From contig CAJUHQ010000063.1 of NCBI GenBank assembly GCA_910586095.1, positions 1 to 21,281 on the forward strand: a stretch of DNA of 21,281 bases, read 5' to 3'. Origin of the DNA: an uncultured Lachnospiraceae bacterium. Lineage in GTDB: Bacteria > Bacillota > Clostridia > Lachnospirales > Lachnospiraceae. How positions within the stretch are numbered: the stretch's first letter is position 1; every line of letters starts with the position of its first letter. The position numbers were made by a program, and so were the translations under genes. Positions 8,271 through 15,645 of this stretch are shown in pieces. The notes under the pieces were generated by a model. The model was not told where the DNA came from. It did no database searches and saw nothing but the letters and a program-made list of their open reading frames with translations.

Positions 8271-8324
8271 CTGAAATGCCATATATCATTTCAGGCCGTA
8301 TGGCCATCCATACTATGAAAGTCA
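8271..8324 (+). repeat. Dispersed palindromic repeat, copy 1
   Basis: The stretch CATTTCAGGCCGTATGGCCATCCATRCTATGAAAGTC recurs almost exactly at 21227-21263; from 8287 to 8323 only one position differs (A here, G there). The copy contains an 8-bp hairpin CTGAAATG...CATTTCAG (8271-8294) and a GGCC-GTAT-GGCC mini-palindrome. The terminal hairpin seen in copy 2 is not kept here. No ORF is associated with it. It lies in the ~330-nt gap between gltD and the lipoprotein gene, which otherwise holds only the gltD terminator and a weak promoter. Confidence 0.75.
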
Positions 8325-8365
8325 AAGAGCGCAATTCAATAAATTCAAATATCAGTAGAATGTAA

Positions 8366-8394
8366 TAGAATTGTATGTATATTTGTGATAAAAT
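8366..8394 (+). promoter_or_regulatory. Weak candidate promoter of lipoprotein gene
   Basis: TAGAAT (8366-8371) is followed by 17 nt and TAAAAT (8389-8394) with an upstream TG, resembling an extended -10. The -35 match is poor. A nearer TATAAT at 8491-8496 is too close to the start codon to be convincing. Confidence 0.3.
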
Positions 8395-8513
8395 AAGTTT
8401 ATTGATCCATTCGATACTGATTGCAAAAAGATAGATGAAAAAGTTTAAAGGTTTATATGTGAAATATCATGATGGCGGTGATAGTTTATATATAATAAAA
8501 GGTGACAAAGAAC

Positions 8514-9125
8514 ATGAAGAAGAAACGTAGGTATTCTAAAATTGTGTGTGGTATTTTTTGTGTAGCAGTTTGTTTTACATTATCAGGATGCGTTATAGGA
8601 GAGTATGCAGTTTTTGAGTCTTATCTAGACGAAAATGGTGATGAGCATTTCATGTTATTTGGACAGCGTGGAGAGAATGGAAACAATGGAAACAAAGAAG
8701 AGAGTGAACATAAAGATGTAGAGGAGAATCATACAATACAAGAAAGTGAAAGTGTAAAGAGTGTGGAATCTGACAGTATTGTAGGAACATCACTAAAAAG
8801 AGGGTGGACTTCTTCGGATCATTCTATATTAAAAGGAAGAAATGTATCCATTAAAGAAGATAGTATCTTATTCTCAATTGATTTAGCACAGGAAAAAGAA
8901 ATTACTATTTCATATGATATGGTAGTAAATGATGGGGAGTATCAGTTAGTTTATATTGGACCAGATGGCACAGCACAGATTCTGCAAGATGATAAAAAAA
9001 TTCAGTCAGAAGAAAAGATTTTGTTTACGAAAGGGCAAAATCAAATTGCTATTTTGAGTAATACTGCTGTTTTTAAAAAAATAGATATTACAATTACGGG
9101 AATAGAGGTGTCGGATTTTAACTAA
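8514..9125 (+). CDS. Putative secreted lipoprotein, unknown function
   Basis: 203 aa from the ATG at 8514, which has AAAGGTGA eight bases upstream; the GTG at 8502 is part of that site and is less likely to be the start. A basic N-terminus (KKKRRYSK) and hydrophobic core precede the lipobox LSGC, so Cys26 should be lipidated and the protein anchored outside the membrane. A low-complexity acidic linker (about residues 55-90, rich in Glu, Asn and Ser) separates it from a C-terminal region of about 105 residues. That region alternates charged and hydrophobic residues like a small beta-sandwich (SYDMVVNDGEYQLVYIGPDG). I do not recognise this domain; it might bind a ligand or sugar, but nothing shows this. 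It appears to be transcribed alone. Confidence 0.75.
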   Translation: MKKKRRYSKIVCGIFCVAVCFTLSGCVIGEYAVFESYLDENGDEHFMLFGQRGENGNNGNKEESEHKDVEENHTIQESESVKSVESDSIVGTSLKRGWTSSDHSILKGRNVSIKEDSILFSIDLAQEKEITISYDMVVNDGEYQLVYIGPDGTAQILQDDKKIQSEEKILFTKGQNQIAILSNTAVFKKIDITITGIEVSDFN

Positions 9126-9245
9126 ATATCCATGTCATATACAAGTACCCACCATAAATAAAATGGTGTCAGTTCAAGACGACAATGTTAGATTTGAATA
9201 CAAAAATAGAAATGCTTTTTTTGAATGGGAGTTAGGAGGGATTTT

Positions 9246-9911
9246 ATGCTGAGAAGGGAAGAAATAGAAGAAATCTTAAATCAAGCGCGAAGCATTGATC
9301 CTAATTGTGTAATGTTTGGTGCATCTGCACATCAATATCGCTTAAATCCGCCTATAGAGAAATCCTTTGTTGAAAAGATTGAGAAACAATATGGGTTTCA
9401 ACTGCCAGAGGATTATTTTCGATTTATTACGCAGATTGGAGACGGCGGGGCAGGTCCTGATTATGGAATACAACCCTTTTCAAGTTTTTTAAGAAAGGAT
9501 TGCAGTTTGTGGGTAGAAAAATGTAGAAAGGCGTATCGGCATAGTTTGGCAAAGCCATTCACACCACGGCCAATGAGAGCAGATGAACTAGAGGAGTATG
9601 CGATTGCAACACGCGAACAGTATGAGAAGGAGCCGGATAGATATTTTGTATATGAAAATTTTGATCCAGATGATTGGAGCGAAACCAATGGGTATTTTAA
9701 TCTAGGAACACATGGTTGTCAATGGGATTATGGAATTATTACAGCAGGTGAAAAGTTCGGACAAGTGTTCGATATCGATAATGAGTGTGCCTATTATTTA
9801 TTGGCAAATTCATTTGATGAGTTTTATCAAGATTGGTTAGCCCAACTTGCAAATACAGCGTGTTTTCGCGAGAAGTTGGAGAGTTGGAAGAGGCTGATAG
9901 AAAGAAAGTAG
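9246..9911 (+). CDS. SMI1/KNR4 (SUKH) family protein
   Basis: 221 aa from the ATG at 9246, preceded by TAGGAGGG with 5-nt spacing; an upstream in-frame ATG at 9225 lacks such a site. The N-terminal half carries the SUKH-type signature IEKQYGFQLPEDYFRFITQI followed by GDGGAG, then the acidic, aromatic-rich body YENFDPDDWSETNGYFNLGT and GQVFDIDN. SUKH proteins often serve as immunity proteins against polymorphic or contact-dependent toxins, but many are orphan proteins of unknown role. No toxin, LXG, WXG100 or secretion gene is adjacent, so an immunity role is not supported by this context. No signal peptide or membrane segment is present, so it should be cytoplasmic. Confidence 0.8.
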   Translation: MLRREEIEEILNQARSIDPNCVMFGASAHQYRLNPPIEKSFVEKIEKQYGFQLPEDYFRFITQIGDGGAGPDYGIQPFSSFLRKDCSLWVEKCRKAYRHSLAKPFTPRPMRADELEEYAIATREQYEKEPDRYFVYENFDPDDWSETNGYFNLGTHGCQWDYGIITAGEKFGQVFDIDNECAYYLLANSFDEFYQDWLAQLANTACFREKLESWKRLIERK

Positions 9912-9919
9912 AAAGAAAC

Positions 9920-9976
9920 TTAAGTTTGTGTCTGCGCTGCAATCACAAATTTAAAACACGCAAAAAGCAGCGCAGA
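9920..9976 (+). promoter_or_regulatory. Two interleaved inverted repeats upstream of the GH3 gene (possible RNA structure)
   Basis: Stem 1 pairs TTAAGTTTGTG (9920-9930) with CACAAATTTAA (9944-9954), with one G-U pair. Stem 2 pairs TCTGCGCTGC (9931-9940), which lies in the loop of stem 1, with GCAGCGCAGA (9967-9976). The order of the arms is that of an H-type pseudoknot, ending just before the GH3 start. Direct stacking leaves no first loop, so the two full stems may alternate instead of coexisting. No T run follows, which argues against a terminator. Confidence 0.45.
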
Positions 9977-9989
9977 AATGAGGGAATTT

Positions 9990-12509
9990 ATGAATAGAAC
10001 TATGAAAAGAAAAAAATTGTCTGGTGTGCCGTTTTCAGAGGAACGTACTTATGAGATTCACAACAAACAAATTTCGCGCGCTGCTGCTGCGCAAGGTATG
10101 GTACTTTTAAAAAATGAAGGAAATATTTTGCCGATTCCCAAAGGCACAGCAATTGCATTGTATGGAGCAGGGGCGACTCATACCATAAAGGGAGGGACAG
10201 GTTCAGGAGATGTCAACAGCCGTGAAACAATCAGTATTTTTCAAGGACTTACAAATGCCGGTTATCAGATTGTTTCAAAATCTTGGTTAGATGCATATGA
10301 GGAAGCTTATACAAAGGCACGATTAAAATGGCGTGATGAGATCTGGGAGAAAGAGCAGGAAATTCAAAAAACAGAACCGGCTGGTATTAGTTTTTTCTAT
10401 GCATATTCCACAGTTCCCTTCTTTTTCCCAGCGGGAGAACTTCCAGAAAAAGAGGATGCACAGATTGCAATTTATGTTTTAAGTAGACAGGCTGGAGAAG
10501 GTAAGGACAGGGTAAATAAAGAAGGAGATTTTTTGATTTCCGATCAAGAAAAGCGGATTATAGACAGAATTTGTACTCTGTATTCTCATGTAGTACTTGC
10601 CTTGAATACAGGTGGACTCATAGATCTTTCCTTTGTGGATAATTATTCAAATATCAATGCGATTCTTTATATGCATCAACCAGGGATGGAGGCAGGAAAT
10701 GCGTTTGCTGATTTAATTAGTGGAGCTGTAGTTCCAAGTGGAAAACTTACAGATAGTTGGCCATATTCCTATAAAGATTATCCAAATGCCGCTAGTTTTT
10801 CTCATAATAATGGGAATGTAGAAAAGGAAGAATATACAGAAGGTATTTATGTGGGATATCGCTATTTTGATACATTTAATGTTCCAGTGCGATATAGTTT
10901 TGGATATGGATTGTCCTACACCCATTTTAAGATAGATACGATAGGAATCGAACATTTTAATCTGGGAACACAAGATCCGACAATCGGAGTAAAAGTGAGA
11001 GTTACCAATAATGGGGATCGCTATTCAGGCAGAGAGGTAGTTCAACTATATGTTTCTTGTCCACAGGAAAAACTACATAAAGAGTATCGCAGATTAGTAG
11101 GATTTTCTAAGACTGCACTCCTTGAACCAAAAGAGAGCCAGGAGATTACAATACAGTTTCCAATCAGTGCGATGGCATCTTATTATGAAGATCGTTCTGC
11201 TTGGATGATAGAGGAAGGATTCTATGGTATTTTTGTCGGGAACAGTCTGGAATCATCAACTTTTTGTGCTTCTATACAGATGGATGGTGATGCTATTTTA
11301 ATGACAACACAACATATATGTCCACTCAGAGAATCATTAAATGAGTTGACAGGAAGTCCTCAGACAATCCATGAGCGTAGAACAAGTTGGCTTCAGAAGA
11401 TTGCAACACATCCAGAACTTGTGGTACACAACTTTGACATCAAAGAAAAATATGTCTCTTATGAGAGAAAGTTTCAAGATTTCACAGATGAAGTAACCGG
11501 TTTTGTTGACAGCTTACAATTAGAACAATTAATACAGTTGGCGACCGGAAATCTTTCAAAGGCCCAAGATAGCAATTTGGGAGCAGCAGGAAACAGTGTT
11601 CCTGGTTCCGCCGCAGAGACAAGTAAGTGTGCACAAGAGCAAGGACTTGCCAGTATTGTGCTTGCAGATGGACCGGCCGGACTTCGCCTTAGTCGCACTT
11701 ATCCAGTAGAAAATGGGAAACCAATGGCGATGCCTATGGAAATGACGATGGAGAATGGATTTTTCCTTCGCTCACAGCCAGATCCAGCAGGAGAGATCTA
11801 TTATCAATATTGTACAGCCATTCCTGTTGGCACTGTGCTCGCGCAAAGTTGGGATGTTGAACTCATTAAAAAGTGTGGAATGGCAATCGCACAGGAAATG
11901 GAAGAATTTGGCGTGACCCTTTGGCTGGCACCTGGTATGAATATTCACAGAAATCCTCTGTGTGGTAGGAATTTTGAGTATTATTCTGAAGATCCGCTTC
12001 TCTCAGGAATGATTGCGGCTGCCATGACAAATGGAGTACAGTCTCAGAAGGGCTGTGGAACAACGATCAAACATTTTGCATGTAACAATCAGGAAGACAA
12101 TCGAATGAAATCAGACAGTATTGTGTCAGAGCGAGCACTGCGCGAAATCTACTTAAAAGGATTTGAAATCGCAGTCACAACAGCGCAGCCTATGTCCATT
12201 ATGACTAGCTATAATTTAATCAATGGTATCCATGCAGCAAACAATTATGATTTATGTACAAAAGTAGCTAGAAATGAATGGGGATATCAAGGAGTGATTA
12301 TGACTGACTGGACAACAACCCATAACGGGCCAGATTGTACTGCAAGTGGTTGTATGCGAGCTGGAAATGATTTAGTCATGCCAGGTTGTGAGGGCGATCA
12401 TGAGAATTTGAGAAAAGAGCTGGAAAATGGTTTATTAGATCAAAAAGAACTAAAGTTAGCAGTAGGGCATCTGGTCAATATTGTTTGGCAGTCTAATCAA
12501 TATGAATAG
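9990..12509 (+). CDS. Glycoside hydrolase family 3 protein (beta-glucosidase-like), domain order inverted
   Basis: 839 aa from the ATG at 9990 (AGGGA just upstream); ATG 9978 is an alternative without a ribosome site. The usual GH3 order is reversed. An alpha/beta sandwich domain comes first (about 30-290, with AAAQGMVLLKNEGNILPI and SRQAGEGKDR), then a fibronectin-III-like domain (about 320-420). The catalytic TIM-barrel domain comes last (about 495-835, with GRNFEYYSEDP, KHFACNNQE and GVIMTDW). Asp773 in MTDW is the predicted nucleophile, and Glu170 in GEGKDR is the likely acid/base. No signal peptide is present, so it probably cleaves imported beta-linked oligosaccharides in the cytoplasm. 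This permuted architecture is known from the Ruminococcus albus beta-glucosidase. The exact substrate cannot be read from sequence. No transporter or regulator lies beside it. Confidence 0.92.
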   Translation: MNRTMKRKKLSGVPFSEERTYEIHNKQISRAAAAQGMVLLKNEGNILPIPKGTAIALYGAGATHTIKGGTGSGDVNSRETISIFQGLTNAGYQIVSKSWLDAYEEAYTKARLKWRDEIWEKEQEIQKTEPAGISFFYAYSTVPFFFPAGELPEKEDAQIAIYVLSRQAGEGKDRVNKEGDFLISDQEKRIIDRICTLYSHVVLALNTGGLIDLSFVDNYSNINAILYMHQPGMEAGNAFADLISGAVVPSGKLTDSWPYSYKDYPNAASFSHNNGNVEKEEYTEGIYVGYRYFDTFNVPVRYSFGYGLSYTHFKIDTIGIEHFNLGTQDPTIGVKVRVTNNGDRYSGREVVQLYVSCPQEKLHKEYRRLVGFSKTALLEPKESQEITIQFPISAMASYYEDRSAWMIEEGFYGIFVGNSLESSTFCASIQMDGDAILMTTQHICPLRESLNELTGSPQTIHERRTSWLQKIATHPELVVHNFDIKEKYVSYERKFQDFTDEVTGFVDSLQLEQLIQLATGNLSKAQDSNLGAAGNSVPGSAAETSKCAQEQGLASIVLADGPAGLRLSRTYPVENGKPMAMPMEMTMENGFFLRSQPDPAGEIYYQYCTAIPVGTVLAQSWDVELIKKCGMAIAQEMEEFGVTLWLAPGMNIHRNPLCGRNFEYYSEDPLLSGMIAAAMTNGVQSQKGCGTTIKHFACNNQEDNRMKSDSIVSERALREIYLKGFEIAVTTAQPMSIMTSYNLINGIHAANNYDLCTKVARNEWGYQGVIMTDWTTTHNGPDCTASGCMRAGNDLVMPGCEGDHENLRKELENGLLDQKELKLAVGHLVNIVWQSNQYE

Positions 12510-12610
12510 ACAAAGATTTTTTATGGATTGTTTAACCTTTATGACTGTTTTTTAGGAGTATTTGAGGCTGAAAAGTTTCATGGTCAATCTGTATTGCATA
12601 TCATGTGTAT

Positions 12611-12639
12611 GGCAGAACTATTGTTCGGATAGTTCTGCC
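12611..12639. terminator. Hairpin between convergent GH3 and chrA-like genes
   Basis: A 10-bp perfect stem pairs GGCAGAACTA (12611-12620) with TAGTTCTGCC (12630-12639). It sits between the GH3 stop (12509) and the stop of the minus-strand transporter gene, whose stop codon it touches. No T run follows on either strand, so it is an atypical terminator or an mRNA 3'-end stabilising hairpin shared by both transcripts. Confidence 0.4.
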
Positions 12640-13226
12640 TAAGTGATAGCAGGTACAACAAAGTATAGCAACGTGCCCACAACCCCTGATCCGAGAATGA
12701 TTTGGATAGCACCAAGTTTAAAACGACGCAATAAATACAAACAGATAAAAAATAGCCCGATTTCAATAAATTTTAGATTGTCAAGCGCAAAGTCAACTTG
12801 TTCATTATGAAAAATGGCGAGAGTAAGGATAGATAGTCCAGCACAAGAAATCAAAGATACTACAGCCGGACGCAAGCAACTAAGCACTGTTTGTACACCG
12901 GAAAAGTCACGATATTTGTAATAGTAGTAAGCAAGCAGCAGGCATAATATAAACGGCATAAGGATGCAGCCAACTGTACAGATAATAGCGCCAGGAATAC
13001 CTGCAAGCCGCATCCCTACAAATGTTGCAGAATTAATAGAAATAGGTCCAGGTGTCATCTCTGCTATGGTAATTAGATCTGCAAATTCGTCCATTGTCAT
13101 AAGATGCCAAACGTTGACAATCTGATTTTGGATCAGAGGAATGGCAGCGTAGCCACCACCAACGCTGAATAGTCCTACTTGTAAAAAGCTTAAGAATAAT
13201 TTGAAAATGATAGGCATATTCATCAT
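12639..13226 (-). CDS. Chromate transporter (CHR) family protein, short form, second of pair
   Basis: 195 aa, the length of a single-domain CHR protein. The motifs are FSVGGGYAAIPLI near residues 20-32 and EMTPGPISINSATFVG near 55-70, followed by four or more hydrophobic segments. Short CHR proteins are usually encoded as adjacent pairs and thought to act together as an anion transporter. Chromate export is shown for some, but the natural substrate in anaerobes is not established. The start has AAAGGAGCATA upstream. The 99-nt gap from its partner contains the leader element shared with the SH3b gene. Confidence 0.85.
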   Translation of the reverse strand: MMNMPIIFKLFLSFLQVGLFSVGGGYAAIPLIQNQIVNVWHLMTMDEFADLITIAEMTPGPISINSATFVGMRLAGIPGAIICTVGCILMPFILCLLLAYYYYKYRDFSGVQTVLSCLRPAVVSLISCAGLSILTLAIFHNEQVDFALDNLKFIEIGLFFICLYLLRRFKLGAIQIILGSGVVGTLLYFVVPAIT

Positions 13227-13229
13227 TAT

Positions 13230-13307
13230 GCTCCTTTCTCAAACCGTGAATGATAGTTATTGCCTTCAAGCACAAATCGGCGATGCGAACAATGTTTGCA
13301 CTGGTGA
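13230..13307 (-). repeat. Shared ~80-nt 5'-leader element, copy B (between the two chrA-like genes)
   Basis: This is the partner of copy A at 1498-1577, on the same strand and with the same position relative to its gene, ending at the ribosome binding site. The ATTGTTCGC and CTTGAAG blocks are identical. A 7-bp AT-rich hairpin, AAAAATC-GCT-GATTTTT, lies just upstream, right after the first chrA-like stop. Here the element fills most of an intercistronic gap; no clear promoter was found in it. Confidence 0.6.
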
Positions 13308-13325
13308 AAAATCAGCGATTTTTAT

Positions 13326-13904
13326 CTATTTTTTGGTGGAATGAAGTGCCTCTACAATCACACATACAATGCCAGTAGCTAGACAGCCAAGGATAATAAG
13401 CATAGCACTGATATCAAAAAAATATCCTAAGATAAAAGTGATAATCATCAAAACAATATAGAGGATACGTTTAGTGGCGATGACATTTTTGGCAAGATTG
13501 ATTACAACATCAAAAATAACAGCAGCGACACCAGCACGCATCACAGCAAGAGCGGTGGTGATAGTGGTACTACTGCGAAATTGATCGTAAAAAATAGCGA
13601 TAACAGACAGTAGCAGCATAGGGGGCAAGATGGTGCCTGCAACTGCAACTAGAGAGCCAATGACACCATAGAGGCGAAAGCCAAGAATGACAGAGGCATT
13701 GACAGGGATAGGGCCCGGAGCAGACTGCGCGATCGCAGTTACATCTAGCATTTCATTTTCTTCTAGCCAGTGATGCTCCTCAACCACCTTTTTTTTCATC
13801 AGAGAAACAATGACAAAGCCGCCTCCAAATGTGCAAGCACTCAGCATAAACATACTCCAAAACAGGTCTTTTAATATAGAAGGGGATTGTTTTTTTTCAT
13901 TCAT
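13326..13904 (-). CDS. Chromate transporter (CHR) family protein, short form, first of pair
   Basis: 192 aa from the ATG at 13904, preceded by TTGGAG; a TTG start at 13919 would add five residues but has a poor site. The CHR signatures are SACTFGGGFVIVSLM near residues 20-35 and AIAQSAPGPIPVNASVILGF near 55-75. The remainder is hydrophobic and gives several transmembrane helices (about 78-108, 118-140 and 148-185). It is the upstream gene of the minus-strand pair. The tandem of two short, clearly diverged CHR proteins matches the known paired arrangement, in which the two halves may insert with opposite topology. No dedicated regulator is adjacent. Confidence 0.87.
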   Translation of the reverse strand: MNEKKQSPSILKDLFWSMFMLSACTFGGGFVIVSLMKKKVVEEHHWLEENEMLDVTAIAQSAPGPIPVNASVILGFRLYGVIGSLVAVAGTILPPMLLLSVIAIFYDQFRSSTTITTALAVMRAGVAAVIFDVVINLAKNVIATKRILYIVLMIITFILGYFFDISAMLIILGCLATGIVCVIVEALHSTKK

Positions 13905-13989
13905 ATCAGATTGCTCCAATTCTTTTTAGTTTCTTAATTAGTATTTCCTTTATAGGTGGTATTATGCAGCGATTTTTTATACTCATGAT

Positions 13990-14054
13990 TTGAGCTACTC
14001 AAGGCGGCATGAGGATTAATATGTGCAAAGTATGCACCAAAAAGTGCAAATTGC
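13990..14054. promoter_or_regulatory. Divergent regulatory region between chrA-like pair and chemoreceptor gene
   Basis: The 234-nt gap between divergent genes holds a 13-bp palindrome TTGAG-CTA-CTCAA (13990-14002). It also holds two direct copies of GTGCAAA (14023-14029 and 14044-14050) exactly 21 bp apart, the second within the palindrome GCAAATTGC. Their positions suit activator or repressor sites for either gene. No protein can be assigned. Confidence 0.35.
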
Positions 14055-14083
14055 GCCAGGAATATGTTTTTTAGGAGTATATT

Positions 14084-14092
14084 TGTTATGAT
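14084..14092 (+). promoter_or_regulatory. Candidate extended -10 promoter of chemoreceptor gene
   Basis: TGTTATGAT-type sequence (TG at 14084-14085, TATGAT at 14087-14092) lies 47 nt before the ATG. The -35 region at 14064-14069 is poor, as is common for extended -10 promoters. The GTGCAAA repeats would lie about 50-75 bp upstream of the transcription start. Confidence 0.4.
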
Positions 14093-14138
14093 AGCAAAGG
14101 TTTTTCAAATAGTATCAATATAGGAATGAGGGATTGTT

Positions 14139-15635
14139 ATGACAGTAGAGAAAAGTTTTGGAAAAGAGAAGAGAGTCAACAAATTTGTACTAATTATTGT
14201 CACAATTATTGATATGTTTCTTTTTTTTGGCTATATTGGCGATTATTTGCAGGGAAACATCAGTTTTGGTTTTATGTTGACAGTTGATTTGTCCGTTGTA
14301 ATTTCTATGATAGCTTGCTATGCTGTTTATTTTCATCAAAAAGACAGTGCGCGATTCAAACATATTTCCCTGATTGGGTATGTGATTGTCTATGGATTGG
14401 CAGTGTTTGGTGCCCAGAATGATTTAGTATTTATCATGGCATTTCCATTTACTGTAATTTATATATTATATTACGATTTTAAATTGATTGTAAAAATTGC
14501 AGTGATATTTGGTAGCATTAATATTATTGATATCGTTTATACTGTTTTAGGATTAGGGCATATGCACTCTGGTGTCGCATTGAATAGCACATCTTTTTTG
14601 TTACAAGGTGCTTCCGTTGTAGTGTATATGATTGTACTTTGTGGAACAACACATATCTCAAATGACAATAATGCTCAGAAGATTTCTAGTTTAAAACAAG
14701 AGAAAGAAAAAAGTAATGAATTGCTAGAGGAAGTATTAAAAGTAGCTGTTTCTGTCAAGATGAATTCTACAGAGGCGGCAGAACATATCAGACAATTGAA
14801 TCAGTATGTGGATGCCACAGTATCTGAGTTGAGTGAGATTGCAGAAGGAAATAATAGCAATGCGGTTAGTATCCAAAGGCAAACTACAATGACAGAAAAT
14901 ATTCAAAATATGATTTTAGAAACTAAGCGGATGTCTGATGAAATGCTTACAATGGCAGAACAGTCAGAGAAGGCGGTTAAAGATGGACAGCAAACAATAG
15001 ACAGTCTACAGGAGCAAACACAAAGATCTATGACAGCAAATGAACAAGTGGTAGGTTCTGTGACTAATCTAATTTTAAATGCAAAGGTAGTGGAAGAAAT
15101 CACAGAACAGATTTTTTCTATTTCTAGCCAGACTAATTTGTTAGCGCTTAACGCTTCTATTGAAAGTGCTAGGGCGGGTGAAGCTGGAAAAGGGTTTGCA
15201 GTGGTGGCCACGGAGATACGTGCTCTTGCAGATGAGACTAAAAAACTAACAGAAAACATTCGACAAATTGTCGAGGAGTTAAAGAGAAATGCAGACACAG
15301 CAAAAAATACAATCAACAATGTGATGGTAGCAGCAAATACAGAACATCAACTAATTTCCAATGCGGATGTGCAGTTTGGAGAAATTGGTAATCGAATGGG
15401 AGGACTGCACACGAATGTACAACAAATTTATAAAAAGATAGAAGAACTTTTGGAATTTAACAATGCGATTGTGGATAGTATCAATCATATTTCTTCTGTC
15501 AGTGAGGAAGTGACAGCGAGCACCCAGCAAGCTGCAGAGCTAGGAAAAGATACGAGGCAAAAAGCAGAACAGGCCAGAGAGCGAATGATGAACTTACTAG
15601 AAACAGCAAAGGTTATTGATAGATATACTTCGTAA
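14139..15635 (+). CDS. Methyl-accepting chemotaxis protein with six-TM N-terminus and no extracytoplasmic domain
   Basis: 498 aa. Six hydrophobic helices (about 16-34, 43-64, 76-92, 95-112, 116-138 and 151-170) with short loops occupy the N-terminus, so there is no large external ligand-binding domain. A long cytoplasmic coiled coil starts near 182 without a recognisable HAMP domain. The signalling tip (about 327-365) has the canonical SQTNLLALNASIESARAGEAG and KGFAVVATEIR, which contacts CheA and CheW. Neighbouring Glu/Gln-rich helices contain likely methylation sites. The membrane part may sense membrane state or an ion, or bind a small ligand within the membrane; this is inference. The start has GAGGGA five bases upstream. 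No other chemotaxis gene is in the window. A strong terminator follows. Confidence 0.92.
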   Translation: MTVEKSFGKEKRVNKFVLIIVTIIDMFLFFGYIGDYLQGNISFGFMLTVDLSVVISMIACYAVYFHQKDSARFKHISLIGYVIVYGLAVFGAQNDLVFIMAFPFTVIYILYYDFKLIVKIAVIFGSINIIDIVYTVLGLGHMHSGVALNSTSFLLQGASVVVYMIVLCGTTHISNDNNAQKISSLKQEKEKSNELLEEVLKVAVSVKMNSTEAAEHIRQLNQYVDATVSELSEIAEGNNSNAVSIQRQTTMTENIQNMILETKRMSDEMLTMAEQSEKAVKDGQQTIDSLQEQTQRSMTANEQVVGSVTNLILNAKVVEEITEQIFSISSQTNLLALNASIESARAGEAGKGFAVVATEIRALADETKKLTENIRQIVEELKRNADTAKNTINNVMVAANTEHQLISNADVQFGEIGNRMGGLHTNVQQIYKKIEELLEFNNAIVDSINHISSVSEEVTASTQQAAELGKDTRQKAEQARERMMNLLETAKVIDRYTS

Positions 15636-15645
15636 TCCAAAGAAT

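Noticed and set aside
8491..8496. TATAAT directly before the lipoprotein start as its promoter
   Set aside because: It would place the transcription start at or past the ribosome binding site (AAAGGTGA at 8498-8505), removing it from the mRNA; AT-rich chance match is more likely.
9150..9168. Small hairpin CACCAT-AAATAAA-ATGGTG after the lipoprotein gene
   Set aside because: Only 6 bp and no T run; too weak to call a terminator between the lipoprotein and SUKH genes.
13033..13275. 80-codon minus-strand frame overlapping the second chrA-like gene and its leader
   Set aside because: It is out of frame with the CHR protein and reads through its conserved motifs in another frame, so it is not a separate gene.
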